Under the pieces are notes generated by a model that was given only the letters and a program-made list of their open reading frames with translations, searched no databases and was not told the DNA's origin. From positions 3,224,001 through 3,288,000 of the forward strand of contig OZ244909.1 in the NCBI GenBank assembly GCA_965221725.1: DNA of 64,000 nucleotides, given 5' to 3'. Of this stretch, positions 16,779 to 25,199 are shown piece after piece. The position numbers and the translations under genes were made by a program. Within the stretch, counting starts at the first letter, position 1. Each line of letters begins with the position of its first letter. The DNA is from HK1 sp965221725. GTDB lineage: Bacteria; Pseudomonadota; Gammaproteobacteria; HK1.

Positions 16779-17546
16779 TTACTGGGCCGAGAACCCCGAG
16801 CGGTGGGCCCAGCCGGTCATGCGCATCTCCAGCCACGCCATGACCGCGTACATGCCGATGCCTTCGATGGCGAGCGCCACCAGGCAGGCGAAGACCAGCG
16901 GGACCTCGAAGTTGGCCTGGGCGGTGAGCATCATGTGGCCGAGGCCCGCGTTCGCGGCCTGCGTCTCCGACAGCACCGAGCCGATGAACGCGAGGGTAAT
17001 GGCGATCTTGAGCGAACCGAAGAAGTAGGGGAGCGAGCGCGGAATGCCGACCTTGGTCATGATGTCGAGCTTCTTCGCGCCGAGCGCGCGCAGCACGTCC
17101 TCCATCTCCGGCTCGATGGTCGCGAGACCGGTGGCCACGTTGACCACGATGGGGAAGAACGAAATCAGGAACGCGGTCAGCACCGCGGGGAGCCAGCCCG
17201 AGCCGAACCAGATGACGAGAATCGGGACCACCGCGACCTTCGGAATGGAGTTGAAGCCCACCATCAGCGGGTAGAGTCCGGCGTATATCCGCCGGTCCCA
17301 GCCGACGAACAGCCCGAGCGCCAGCCCGAACGCCACCGCGATCCCGAACCCCGCCATGGTGGTCCACAGCGTCTGGACGGAGTTCTTCCACAGGGCGTCG
17401 CCGAACTCCCACGAGGCGACGGCAATGAGGCTCGGGGGCGGGAGCACGTAGGGCGCGATCTCCAGCAGCCACACCGCCCCTTCCCACAGGACGAAGAGCC
17501 CCAGAGTGCACAGCCACGGCGCCGCCACCACCCAGTTGATGCGCAT
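16779..17546 (-). CDS. ABC transporter permease, nitrate/sulfonate/taurine (SsuC/TauC) type
   Basis: 255-residue integral membrane subunit starting MRINWVVAAPWLCTLGLFVL. It has six predicted hydrophobic segments and the EAA-loop signature region 'EDVLRALGAKKLDIMTKVGIPRS' with the conserved alanine/glycine spacing. The ATG at 17546 is 5 bp after the stop of the ATPase gene, so the two are co-translated. With the binding protein at 18667-19671 it forms an importer whose solute could be a sulfonate, a pyrimidine thiamine precursor or similar; the THI5/NMT1-type binding protein favours the second. Confidence 0.9.
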   Translation of the reverse strand: MRINWVVAAPWLCTLGLFVLWEGAVWLLEIAPYVLPPPSLIAVASWEFGDALWKNSVQTLWTTMAGFGIAVAFGLALGLFVGWDRRIYAGLYPLMVGFNSIPKVAVVPILVIWFGSGWLPAVLTAFLISFFPIVVNVATGLATIEPEMEDVLRALGAKKLDIMTKVGIPRSLPYFFGSLKIAITLAFIGSVLSETQAANAGLGHMMLTAQANFEVPLVFACLVALAIEGIGMYAVMAWLEMRMTGWAHRSGFSAQ

Positions 17547-17551
17547 CGCCG

Positions 17552-18355
17552 CTACTGCCTCGCCTGCGCGATGTGGCCGCGCAGCTCGTGCACGAGATCG
17601 ACGAACTCCGACGTGTAGAGCACCTCCGGATCGCGCGGCCGGGGCAGGTCCACGATGCGTTCGGCCAGAATCCGGCCCGGGCGGGCGCTCATCGCCAGCA
17701 CCCGGTCGGCGAGGAACGCGGCCTCGCGGAGATCGTGGGTGACCAGCACCGTGGTGAAGCCCTTTTCCGCCTGGAGATCGCGGATGACGCACCACAGCTC
17801 TTCGCGGGTGAAGGCATCGAGCGCCGCGAACGGCTCGTCGAGCATCAGCAGCTTCGGTTCGTGGATAAGGGCGCGGCACAGCGCCGCCCGCTGCTGCATG
17901 CCGCCGGAGAGCTGCCAGGGGAACTTGTCGCCGGCACCCGCGAGCCCGACGGAGGCGAGCAGCGCATCGGCCCGGGCGTCGTAGGCGGAGCGATTTCTGC
18001 GGATTTGGCGCCGGTGCGGCTGCACGATCTCCATCGGCAGCAGCACGTTCGCCCCCGTCGTGCGCCACGGCAGCATGACCGGGTTCTGAAACGCCATGCC
18101 CGCGATGTTGACCGGCCCGGTGACCGGACGGCCGGCCACCCGCACGGCTCCGGCGCTCGGGAACTGCAGCCCGGTCACCAGCTTCATGAGCGTGGACTTG
18201 CCGCAGCCGGACGGCCCGACCACGGCGACGAATTCGCCCTCGGCGACCGAGAGGCTCAGCCCCTCGACCGCGAGTGTTCCCTCCACCGCTCCGTGGGGCC
18301 GGTAGCGGAGCGCGACATCCTCGACCTCGATGAACGGTGTCGCCATGGATGTCAT
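17552..18355 (-). CDS. ABC transporter ATPase, nitrate/sulfonate/taurine type
   Basis: 267-residue nucleotide-binding subunit: Walker A 'GPSGCGKST', Q-loop region 'AGMAFQNPVMLPW', signature 'LSGGMQQRAAL', Walker B 'LLMLDEPFAALD' and switch histidine in 'VTHDLREA'. Two ATG codons (18355 and 18346) are possible, both directly after the repeat-containing gap; similarity starts just beyond the second. Coupled to the permease. A repeat (18401-18480) lies within 50 bp upstream of the start, separating this gene from the binding protein by about 310 bp. Confidence 0.9.
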   Translation of the reverse strand: MTSMATPFIEVEDVALRYRPHGAVEGTLAVEGLSLSVAEGEFVAVVGPSGCGKSTLMKLVTGLQFPSAGAVRVAGRPVTGPVNIAGMAFQNPVMLPWRTTGANVLLPMEIVQPHRRQIRRNRSAYDARADALLASVGLAGAGDKFPWQLSGGMQQRAALCRALIHEPKLLMLDEPFAALDAFTREELWCVIRDLQAEKGFTTVLVTHDLREAAFLADRVLAMSARPGRILAERIVDLPRPRDPEVLYTSEFVDLVHELRGHIAQARQ

Positions 18356-18400
18356 GCGCTCAGCAATTTCCGCCGGCCCGGAACATGGCCTGAAACATGG

Positions 18401-18480
18401 CCCGGAACGTGCGCCCGGAATCGATCCGAACGGGCGCTCCCCGATGTCCGGAATCTCGCCGGAATCGCACCGCGTGATGG
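18401..18480 (+). repeat. dispersed repeat family E, copy 3
   Basis: CCCGGAACGTGCGCCCGGAA ... GGAATCTCGCCGGAATCGCA matches the copies at 2834-2896 and 5934-6001. It occupies the centre of the 311-bp gap between the binding-protein gene and the ATPase gene; nothing else is recognisable there. Confidence 0.5.
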
Positions 18481-18666
18481 CCGGTAGGGGCACCGGCGGG
18501 CAGTGGATCGGTTGGAAACTCTGCCCGGTGTCTCCGAACTGTGTGCGCAAGCTTTCCCGAGAGTTCAGGAGTCAAGGTGAGATTCGCAGATGGGAATCGT
18601 TGCCATCCGGCCCGACGGCCCGCCGGGCCGAACGTCGTCGGCCGATGCCACCGAGAGCGGTCGTGG

Positions 18667-19671
18667 TCAGGGCACCATCCGGTCCGCCTCCGGCGGCAGG
18701 TACTGCGGGTCGAATATGTCCGCGGCCGCCGGCCGGTTGGTGAACTCGTAGGTGTCGGCGATCTGATCGATCGACCGCTCCAGGCGCGCCATGTCGACCC
18801 CGCCGAAGCCGTTCGCGCGCACCTCGTCGGTGATGATGTTCTGCGCGAGCGCCATCTTCAGCCGCTCCAGCTCCACCTCCTCGCGTGCCACGTCGTTGTG
18901 GTTCAGCACATGCTTGACCGCGCTTTCGGGGTCCTTCGCGGCTTCCAGGTACGCGCGCACGGTGACCGCCACGAACGCCTTGACCGCGTCAGGATTTGCC
19001 TTCGCGAAGTCCGGATTGACGATGACGACGTTGCCGTAGAGGTCGAGGCCGTGGTCACGCATCAGGATGAGCGAGATGTCCTCCTCGCCCACGCCTTTCG
19101 CCTTCAGGTTGATGTAAGACGAGAACGAGTAGCCGGTGATGGCGTCCACCTTGCCCGCCGCGAGCATGGGCTCGCGGACCGGGAAGCCGACGTTCTCGAT
19201 GGTGACCCGCGAGGCGTCGATGTCGTTCGCCTTCACGAACGCTTTCCACTGCGCGTAGGCGCCGTCCGGGGCCGGGGCGCCGAGGATCCGTCCTTCCAGG
19301 TCTTTCGGCGCCATTACGCCGAGCGACTTGCGGCCGATGATCGCGAACGGCGGCGTGTTGTAGATCACCATGATCGCGGTCGGGGCGAGGTCGGGGTTCT
19401 GGTCCCGGAACTTGATGAGGGAGTTGATGTCCGACGAGCCCATCTGCCAGTTGCTGCCGTCGGCGACGCGGGGGATCGCCTCGCGCGAGCCCTTGCCGGT
19501 GTCCACGGTGACGTCGAGGCCGGCCTCGGCGTACCAGCCCCGGTCGAGCGCCAGCAGCACCGGCGCGTTCGGTCCCTCCCATTTCCAGTCGTTCGAGAAG
19601 CGGATGCTCGTCTGCGCCGAGGCGGTGGCGGCGCAGAGGAGTGCGGATATCAGCAGAATGGGCAGGCGCAT
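18667..19671 (-). CDS. ABC transporter substrate-binding protein, NMT1/THI5-like
   Basis: 334 residues. A short Sec signal peptide (MRLPILLISALLCAATASAQ) precedes an NMT1/SsuA fold: 'SNDWKWEGPNAPVLLALDRG', 'WYAEAGLDVTVDTGKGS', 'IMVIYNTPPFAIIGRKSLG'. The ATG at 19671 has a GGAGAG site; the longer upstream reading has no similarity. Proteins of this type bind pyrimidine precursors (ThiY/THI5-like), riboflavin precursors or sulfonates. It precedes the ATPase and permease on the same strand. The ligand is uncertain. Confidence 0.88.
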   Translation of the reverse strand: MRLPILLISALLCAATASAQTSIRFSNDWKWEGPNAPVLLALDRGWYAEAGLDVTVDTGKGSREAIPRVADGSNWQMGSSDINSLIKFRDQNPDLAPTAIMVIYNTPPFAIIGRKSLGVMAPKDLEGRILGAPAPDGAYAQWKAFVKANDIDASRVTIENVGFPVREPMLAAGKVDAITGYSFSSYINLKAKGVGEEDISLILMRDHGLDLYGNVVIVNPDFAKANPDAVKAFVAVTVRAYLEAAKDPESAVKHVLNHNDVAREEVELERLKMALAQNIITDEVRANGFGGVDMARLERSIDQIADTYEFTNRPAAADIFDPQYLPPEADRMVP

Positions 19672-19799
19672 GGTTCTCTCCGGTGTGATGCGTGGTCGGG
19701 TGGAAATCCGTGACCGGACTTTCGACGAATGCGCCCGGGTATGCAACCTCCATCGCTACTTCGGTTTGCTACTTCGGTTTGCTACTTCCGTGATCGCCC

Positions 19800-19945
19800 T
19801 CGCCCCGTTCAGGACCGCCCCAGGTGTCCCCGGCCCGCTCGGTTTGCCCCGGATGCCCCTGATCGCCCCAAGCCGCCCCGGGCCACCCCCAGGCTGTCCC
19901 CCAGGCTGTCCCCCAGGCCACCCCCGGCCGCCCCCAGGCAGGTGG
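19800..19945 (+). repeat. C-rich tandem repeat tract downstream of the acetyltransferase
   Basis: Non-coding stretch of degenerate 10-17 bp units (GCCCCGGATGCCCCTGATCG, then CCCCCAGGCTGT three times). It is the same kind of expansion found inside several genes here, but between genes. Nothing else is seen between 19672 and 19946. Confidence 0.6.
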
Positions 19946-19946
19946 T

Positions 19947-20522
19947 TCAGCGGAGCAGCATCCCCATGCTCAGGCGTTCCTCGGCCCGGAAGCCGAGGGA
20001 TTCGTAGAACCCGCGGACCGCACGGTTGGAGGAGCGGATCTGGAGGTTGACCTTGCCGCAGCCCTCCGCCCGCAGCGCGGCGACCGCGTGGCGCACGAGG
20101 GCCGTGCCAATCCCGCGCCGCCGATACCCGGGCGAGACCGCGATCGCGTAGAGCCAGCCCCGATGCCCGTCGTACCCCGCCATCGCGGTGCCGACGATCA
20201 CCGCTTCCGCATCGGTTGCGACGAACAGCATGCCGTCGCGTATCGCGAGCTTCGCGTCGAACACCCTGGCCGGCGCGTTGTGCGGCGGATCGTCGGGGAA
20301 CACCATCTCCCACAGCGCGATCACGCCATCGCGGTCGGCAGTGGTGCAGCGGCGGATGGGCAACGGCTCCGGCTCCGGTCGGAGGGGAATTTGCGCCGGG
20401 GAGTATGTGTCCAGCGCCGGTCTGCGGGCAATGACCGGCAAATGAGCGGTACGAGGGCCAAGGGGCTGAAAGTGGTTTGTCCACGTGTGAGCCCGCCACC
20501 TACCGCCCCGCTTGTACAGCAC
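19947..20522 (-). CDS. GNAT family acetyltransferase, YpeA-like
   Basis: Acetyl-CoA-dependent N-acyltransferase. The conserved part starts at 'LPIRRCTTADRDGVIALWE', runs through 'VGTAMAGYDGHRGWLYAIAV' and the acetyl-CoA loop 'SPGYRRRGIGTALV', and ends 'RAVRGFYESLGFRAEERLSMG'; this is close to E. coli YpeA. The frame is open back to a GTG at 20522, giving 191 residues, but the first ~53 have no similarity; a TTG near 20363 matches the family start better. The acceptor substrate is unknown. No operon partner. Confidence 0.8.
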   Translation of the reverse strand: MLYKRGGRWRAHTWTNHFQPLGPRTAHLPVIARRPALDTYSPAQIPLRPEPEPLPIRRCTTADRDGVIALWEMVFPDDPPHNAPARVFDAKLAIRDGMLFVATDAEAVIVGTAMAGYDGHRGWLYAIAVSPGYRRRGIGTALVRHAVAALRAEGCGKVNLQIRSSNRAVRGFYESLGFRAEERLSMGMLLR

Positions 20523-20732
20523 GGTCCGTCCGTGCGCGCTATCGTGTTGTTCTGCCGTGGCGGTTCCGGACCGGGCTCTTTACACTGATTGGTCATGGTC
20601 GGGGCGATGCAAGTGGTTTCGCGATATCGCGGTGCGAACTGGGGCATCCCGCCGGCGTGTGCGAGGGATACCGATGGTGACGGGTATGGCGGAGCTTGCC
20701 TGGAACATCGATTTTCTCGATGCGAATCGAAA

Positions 20733-21644
20733 ATGAGTGATGCGACCATACGCCGCGCCGCTTTCGACTGGCTCGCGGAGCAGGTTGCGCTGTACGACGA
20801 TGTCCTTCCATGGCAGGTGCTTATCCGAGGGTTCGACTTCAAGGATGCTCGCGTGCCGCTGGTCAGCATGCAGGGGATATTCAAACCCCGTGTGTGCGAG
20901 CTGCCGCTCTCAATTCGTACCGCTATCGATGGGCCCTATGATGACCGGGCCGGAGAGGAGGGGCGCTTCCTCTACGCCTACCGCGGTATCGACCCGAAAC
21001 ATTCGGACAACGTCGGACTCCGCGAGTTGATGCGCAGGCGCATTCCGCTCGTCTATTTCTTCGGTCTGCTGAAGGGACGCTACCTCGCCGCGTGGCCGGT
21101 GTTCGTGGTAGATGACGATCCGCGCAGCCTGACATTCACAATTCAGCTTGACGACGCTGCGGTCCTGGACTCTGGGGTGTCCGCCGCATCATTGGCAGTG
21201 CTCAGCTACGAACCCGGCGGTGACGAGCGGCGCAGGTACGTCACCCGCGAGCTACAGGTTCGGTTGCATCAGCGCTCGTTTCGTGAGCGAGTGCTGCGCG
21301 CATACCGTTCTCAATGCGCAGTGTGCCGCCTCAGTCATCACGAACTCCTCGATGCCGCGCACATCGTGCCTGACAGTGAAGGCGGAGCACCGCGCGTGAC
21401 CAACGGGCTTGCGCTGTGCAAGCTGCATCACGCTGCGTTTGACAAGCTGTTTGTCGGTGTGCGCCCGGATGGAATCATCGAGGTCAGACGCGACATCCTT
21501 CAGGAGAAGGATGGCCCGATGTTGCTCCATGGCCTGAAGCTTCTTCACGGGGGCCGATTGCATGCACCGCATCGAGCCGCAGATCGACCCGATCCGGACT
21601 TGCTCGAAATTCGCTACGAGCGCTTCGTGGAGGCGGGACGCTGA
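20733..21644 (+). CDS. HNH endonuclease with an N-terminal recognition-like domain
   Basis: 303 residues. The C-terminal HNH nuclease domain (about 180-260) has zinc-type cysteines C195 and C198 ('CAVC'), 'LLDAAHIVPDSEGG' with the catalytic histidine, 'TNGLALCKLHHAAFD' with the N and second CxxH. The N-terminal ~170 residues resemble the domain that precedes HNH in putative stand-alone restriction enzymes. No methyltransferase is adjacent, which fits a modification-dependent (type IV-like) or solitary enzyme. The ATG at 20733 is chosen because similarity starts there; base composition is slightly less GC-rich than neighbours, a hint of transfer. Confidence 0.8.
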   Translation: MSDATIRRAAFDWLAEQVALYDDVLPWQVLIRGFDFKDARVPLVSMQGIFKPRVCELPLSIRTAIDGPYDDRAGEEGRFLYAYRGIDPKHSDNVGLRELMRRRIPLVYFFGLLKGRYLAAWPVFVVDDDPRSLTFTIQLDDAAVLDSGVSAASLAVLSYEPGGDERRRYVTRELQVRLHQRSFRERVLRAYRSQCAVCRLSHHELLDAAHIVPDSEGGAPRVTNGLALCKLHHAAFDKLFVGVRPDGIIEVRRDILQEKDGPMLLHGLKLLHGGRLHAPHRAADRPDPDLLEIRYERFVEAGR

Positions 21645-21698
21645 GGCTGGTCGACTCGCGCTGGAGTGTCACACGGTAGCAGGTTGTGAGATGGGAAA

Positions 21699-22472
21699 AT
21701 GGCGGGCCAAGTGCTCATCGATTTCCAGGACGGCCCCCGAGGCGGCCGCGTCGCGACCGTGTGCCATGACAACGCGGCGAAGCTCAACATCATTGATGGC
21801 GGCGGTGCCGCGGCACTGGCCGTCGGTATCCGGCAGGCATGCGAGAGCCGGGACGTGCGAGTCGTCGTGCTGCGCGGGGCGGGCGAGGGCGCATTCATCG
21901 GCGGGGCGGACATCCGGGCCATGGTCGAGCTCACATCGGAGACGGCCCGGCCATTCATAAGGTCACTCCACGACGTGTGCGACGCGATTCGCTCCGCGCC
22001 GGTGCCGGTGGTAGCGCGACTGGCCGGATACTGCCTCGGTGCGGGTCTCGAAATCGCGGCCTCGTGCGATCTTCGCGTGGCCGACACCACCGCGAAGTTC
22101 GGTATGCCTGAGGTCCAAGTCGGTCTCCCGTCGGTGATCGAGGCGGCGCTGCTTCCACGTCTGATGGGCTGGGGAAGGGCAGCAAGGCTCGTGTACACCG
22201 GCGAGACGATCGGAGCGGAGCAGGCGTACGACTGGGGCCTGGTCGAAACCCTCGTCCCCGAGGGCGAACTCGACGATGCGCTCGCGTGCACCGTGAACCA
22301 GATCTGCGCCGCCGCACCCACCGCGGTTCGGCTCCAGAAGGAGCTGCTTCGCGACTGGGAGGAGTTGCCGCTGCGCGAAGCGGTCGAACGGAGTATCGAC
22401 TGCTTTCCGAGGGCGTTCGCGAGCGGTGAGCTGCGCGAACGCATGCGGGCTTTTCTCGACCGCAAGCGGTGA
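21699..22472 (+). CDS. enoyl-CoA hydratase/isomerase family protein
   Basis: Crotonase-fold enzyme of 257 residues acting on an acyl-CoA. Oxyanion-hole and active-site segments are visible: 'GAFIGGADIRAMVEL' and 'GYCLGAGLEIAASCDLRVAD', with candidate catalytic glutamates in 'GLEIAASCD' and 'MPEVQVGLPSVIEAALLP'. The ATG at 21699 is preceded by a weak GAGATGGG site. No beta-oxidation partner is adjacent, so the acyl-CoA substrate is not known. It ends about 300 bp before the insertion-sequence block. Confidence 0.88.
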   Translation: MAGQVLIDFQDGPRGGRVATVCHDNAAKLNIIDGGGAAALAVGIRQACESRDVRVVVLRGAGEGAFIGGADIRAMVELTSETARPFIRSLHDVCDAIRSAPVPVVARLAGYCLGAGLEIAASCDLRVADTTAKFGMPEVQVGLPSVIEAALLPRLMGWGRAARLVYTGETIGAEQAYDWGLVETLVPEGELDDALACTVNQICAAAPTAVRLQKELLRDWEELPLREAVERSIDCFPRAFASGELRERMRAFLDRKR

Positions 22473-22768
22473 TGGCCTGAATCAGTTGAGGAAAGCATCG
22501 AGCATGGCGACGTTCAGGTCCCCGGACAGCAGTGCAGCAGACCGGCGGCCTCATCCAGTTCTGCGGGCCGCGTTGGTCTCAGCTCAAGATCGGGTGGTGC
22601 AATAACCTCACTTTCCGAAATTTTTTAATTTTAATTTCACTCCTTTACCGGGGAAATCTGAGCCGAGGCAGAATAAAACGCCGGTAAGCGACTGAAGTAA
22701 TCCAGCGCCAATCTCCCCAACTCGGGAGGCGATGGTACGATAGGCGTAGATCATGGCTGGGAGCTACC
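22473..22768. other. intergenic, no gene seen; AT-rich island
   Basis: No coding region or RNA can be supported. The part around 22610-22660 is strikingly AT-rich for this window (a run including GAAATTTTTTAATTTTAATT), next to the left end of the IS4-type element. It may be foreign flank carried in with the mobile elements. Confidence 0.4.
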
Positions 22769-25194
22769 CCTGCCGAGTCATGATAAGTCTGGTTGACGAC
22801 GTGTTATTTTTCCGCGCGCAGCGCGTGCCTTTGGCCGGCCCGAAACCCGATTGCATGGCCCAGCGCGGCGCTCGTCAGTCGCGTCTGTCCATGCCACATG
22901 ATTTGGTTTCCCGGGTCTGGATCGTGCTTTCGGTCCCGGTATCCGCCCAGATGCGCGACCAAGCGCACGGCGTCGCCGAGGCGCTCGGGGGCATCCAGGC
23001 CGTGCTCCAGGGCGTAGTCGCGCAGGAAGCCGAGTTCCTGGTCGGCGAACATCAACGGCGGGTCGCAGTCGGGAACTTGGCGACCGAGCAGCGTCATCAC
23101 CATGATGCGCCAGGCGATGACGGCGTTGATCGCGATCGCGCGCTGCAGCCGGTCGGCGGTGCGGAACAGCAGGAACTCGACGCGGCAGCCGGATTTCAGG
23201 ACCTGGAAGAAATCCTCGACGCGCCACCTTTGAAGATAGAAACCGACGATTTCGGCCGCGTCTTGTGCGGTTTTGACCTTGAGCGTGGTCAGCAGGAACC
23301 ACTGCACGGGTTGCTCGTCGTTGGGCGACGCTATCTCCTTGATGTGAACTCCATGCACAGCAACCGGGTCTGCGCCCGGGACGGCATCCGTCGCCGGCAG
23401 CGTGACGCGGCGCAACCGCAGCTCGCAGGCTGCCAGGCGCTTCTGCCGCACGGGGCGGGCCTTCTTCCGGCTGGATTTGGGACGCGCCGTCAGCCCTTCG
23501 ATCTCGACGTCGATCAGGCCGTCGGGCGTGCCGGCGCTCATCGTCGCGAACAGCTTCGGCTTCCCCTTTGCGAGCACCCTGTCGTACTTGGCGCGCACCA
23601 GCAGCTCGACGCGTGGACGGCGGCGCTGCACGTCAAAAAGCTCAAACATGTCGGCTTCGCGGTCGCACACGCACACCACCCGCGTCCTTGCGCCGATCTC
23701 GCGCGCGGCGTCGGCGGTGCCGTTGAAGGCTTCGAGCCAGCGCTGCGTCTTGCGGCGTTTCTCCTCGTGTTTCGAAAGCGTCTTCACCGGGTCGAAGCCC
23801 AGCGCGAGCACGCCGAGCGGCAGGCCCGTTGCGGTCACCGCCAGCGTCGCGTGCATGTGCAAGCCCAGGCTCGTCGCCGTCGTCTGGTTCGTGCCGATGA
23901 GCTGCAGCCCGTCGCAGCCGGGACGGCGCGAGAAGTTCAGGTCCGTGCCGTCCTGGATCGCCAGAACCGTGCGCTGGCCGCGCATGCGCTGGATGCTGCG
24001 CTCACGGTGCGGCGCGAGGATGTTTCGTGGCGTGGTCTCCGACTCCGCGGGCGCCTCGATCAGACGGTAGAAGGCGTTGACCGCGGTGTTGTCGGCGCCG
24101 GGAGCGGCATTGATCTTCTGCCCGGGATAAGCGGCCAGAAGTCCGGCGCTCCTGACCAGTCGTGCCGAAAGGCGTCTGTCTCCCAAGGGGGCTCCTCCGA
24201 ACTCGTTCTGCGCCCAGTCCTGTGCGTTCAGCCCCTCGCCCGGTTCCAGCGAGGGCGCGTGCTCCACGGGCGCAACCCCCAGCTTCGTGCGCCAGGCGCG
24301 TTCCAACTCGTGCACGAAGACCGTCTTCACGCTCTGCGCCCGGCGTTTCTCCCGGTCCTGGCGACCGCGCCCGGCGGTCCTGCCCACGCACAGGAAGTTG
24401 GCCGCGCGCAGGCACGTTCCGTGATATCCCTCGTCGGCGAAGCTCTCAACGAGATACGGGCGAAAGCCGTAGCGTTGTTCGAAGTCGCCCGGCAGGCGGC
24501 GCAGGATGCGCCCGAGCACGTGGCTGGCCAAGTGCGGGCAGCGCACCGAAGGGCGGATCAAGAAACGGCTCAGACACACGACGCGCCGCAGATGTCCCCG
24601 GCGCCCGGCGTCGTCCCATCCAATCCAGCGGTCCCGCGCCGCGGCCCGCAGCGCGGCGGCGGCAAATCCCGCCGCCCCGAGCCAACCGTGCGCCGAGCCG
24701 ACGAGGTAGCGGACCTGGCAGCCCGCGAAGGTCGTCATCCCGTGCGGGTGCTCGCGTGCGATCAGCGTGTTCCACAGCGCCCGGTGCGCCGCGTCCGCGA
24801 CAGCCATGATCCCGAGGTCCCGTATCCGCTTGGGATGCGCTGGAACTCCTTCGGGCTCGGGGACATCGGTGTTGAGCAGGCGCGCCCGGCGCTCCACCGC
24901 CGAGCCCTTCGGCGGCGGAAGGACGATCTCCGGAACCCTCTGAGCCAAGGCGCCGAGCGCCTTCATGCAGCCGGCAAGCTGAGGGCGCCCGCGCGCGTCG
25001 GCGAACGAAAACTCCTCGCAGATCCGCCGGCCCAGGGCGGACCGACTGTCGAACCGCTCCTCAGACAGGATCGACCCTATACGCGCAACCGCCGCCTCGT
25101 CGCGCAATGTGCGGCTGATCTGGGACTGTGACATGGAACCAGCATGCCACGCGGAAAGTCCATTGTTCAGACAAAAATCTCATGACATGGCAGG
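22769..25194 (-). mobile_element. IS4-family (Tn5-like) insertion sequence with DruA-like domain transposase
   Basis: A ~2.4-kb element with one gene. Candidate imperfect terminal inverted repeats: CCTGCCGAGTCATGA at 22769 and the complement CCTGCCATGTCATGA at the right end (25194), 13 of 15 matching, with weaker similarity inward. I could not find a convincing target duplication; the right end abuts the target duplication of the neighbouring IS1380-type element, so later rearrangement may have removed it. Ends are inferred. Confidence 0.65.
22804..25134 (-). CDS. IS4-family transposase with N-terminal DruA/DUF4338-like domain
   Basis: 776 residues, uninterrupted. Residues about 30-262 carry the DUF4338/DruA pattern: 'VRYLVGSAHGWLGAAGFAAA', 'RDRWIGWDDAGRRGHLRRVV', 'SRFLIRPSVRCPHLASHVLG', 'GTCLRAANFLCVG'. 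Residues from about 305 form a Tn5-like transposase: an N-terminal DNA-binding segment 'LGDRRLSARLVRSAGLLAA', then DDE residues near D395 (AIQDGTDLNFS), D491 (CVCDREADMFEL) and E640 within the Y-R-E-K signature (Y633, R636, E640, K647). ATG at 25134 near the right inverted repeat. The catalytic set looks complete, so it may be active. The DruA family is named after the Druantia defence system; here the domain may help DNA recognition. Confidence 0.88.
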   Translation of the reverse strand: MSQSQISRTLRDEAAVARIGSILSEERFDSRSALGRRICEEFSFADARGRPQLAGCMKALGALAQRVPEIVLPPPKGSAVERRARLLNTDVPEPEGVPAHPKRIRDLGIMAVADAAHRALWNTLIAREHPHGMTTFAGCQVRYLVGSAHGWLGAAGFAAAALRAAARDRWIGWDDAGRRGHLRRVVCLSRFLIRPSVRCPHLASHVLGRILRRLPGDFEQRYGFRPYLVESFADEGYHGTCLRAANFLCVGRTAGRGRQDREKRRAQSVKTVFVHELERAWRTKLGVAPVEHAPSLEPGEGLNAQDWAQNEFGGAPLGDRRLSARLVRSAGLLAAYPGQKINAAPGADNTAVNAFYRLIEAPAESETTPRNILAPHRERSIQRMRGQRTVLAIQDGTDLNFSRRPGCDGLQLIGTNQTTATSLGLHMHATLAVTATGLPLGVLALGFDPVKTLSKHEEKRRKTQRWLEAFNGTADAAREIGARTRVVCVCDREADMFELFDVQRRRPRVELLVRAKYDRVLAKGKPKLFATMSAGTPDGLIDVEIEGLTARPKSSRKKARPVRQKRLAACELRLRRVTLPATDAVPGADPVAVHGVHIKEIASPNDEQPVQWFLLTTLKVKTAQDAAEIVGFYLQRWRVEDFFQVLKSGCRVEFLLFRTADRLQRAIAINAVIAWRIMVMTLLGRQVPDCDPPLMFADQELGFLRDYALEHGLDAPERLGDAVRLVAHLGGYRDRKHDPDPGNQIMWHGQTRLTSAALGHAIGFRAGQRHALRAEK

Positions 25195-25199
25195 CCTAG

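Noticed and set aside
22753..25131. A 792-codon plus-strand frame opposite the IS4 transposase
   Set aside because: Antisense shadow of a gene with complete DDE motifs; composition is typical of an artefact.
22804..25134. A Druantia defence system
   Set aside because: Only a DruA-like domain fused to a transposase is present; no DruB, DruC, DruD or large DruE helicase is nearby. It is part of an insertion sequence.
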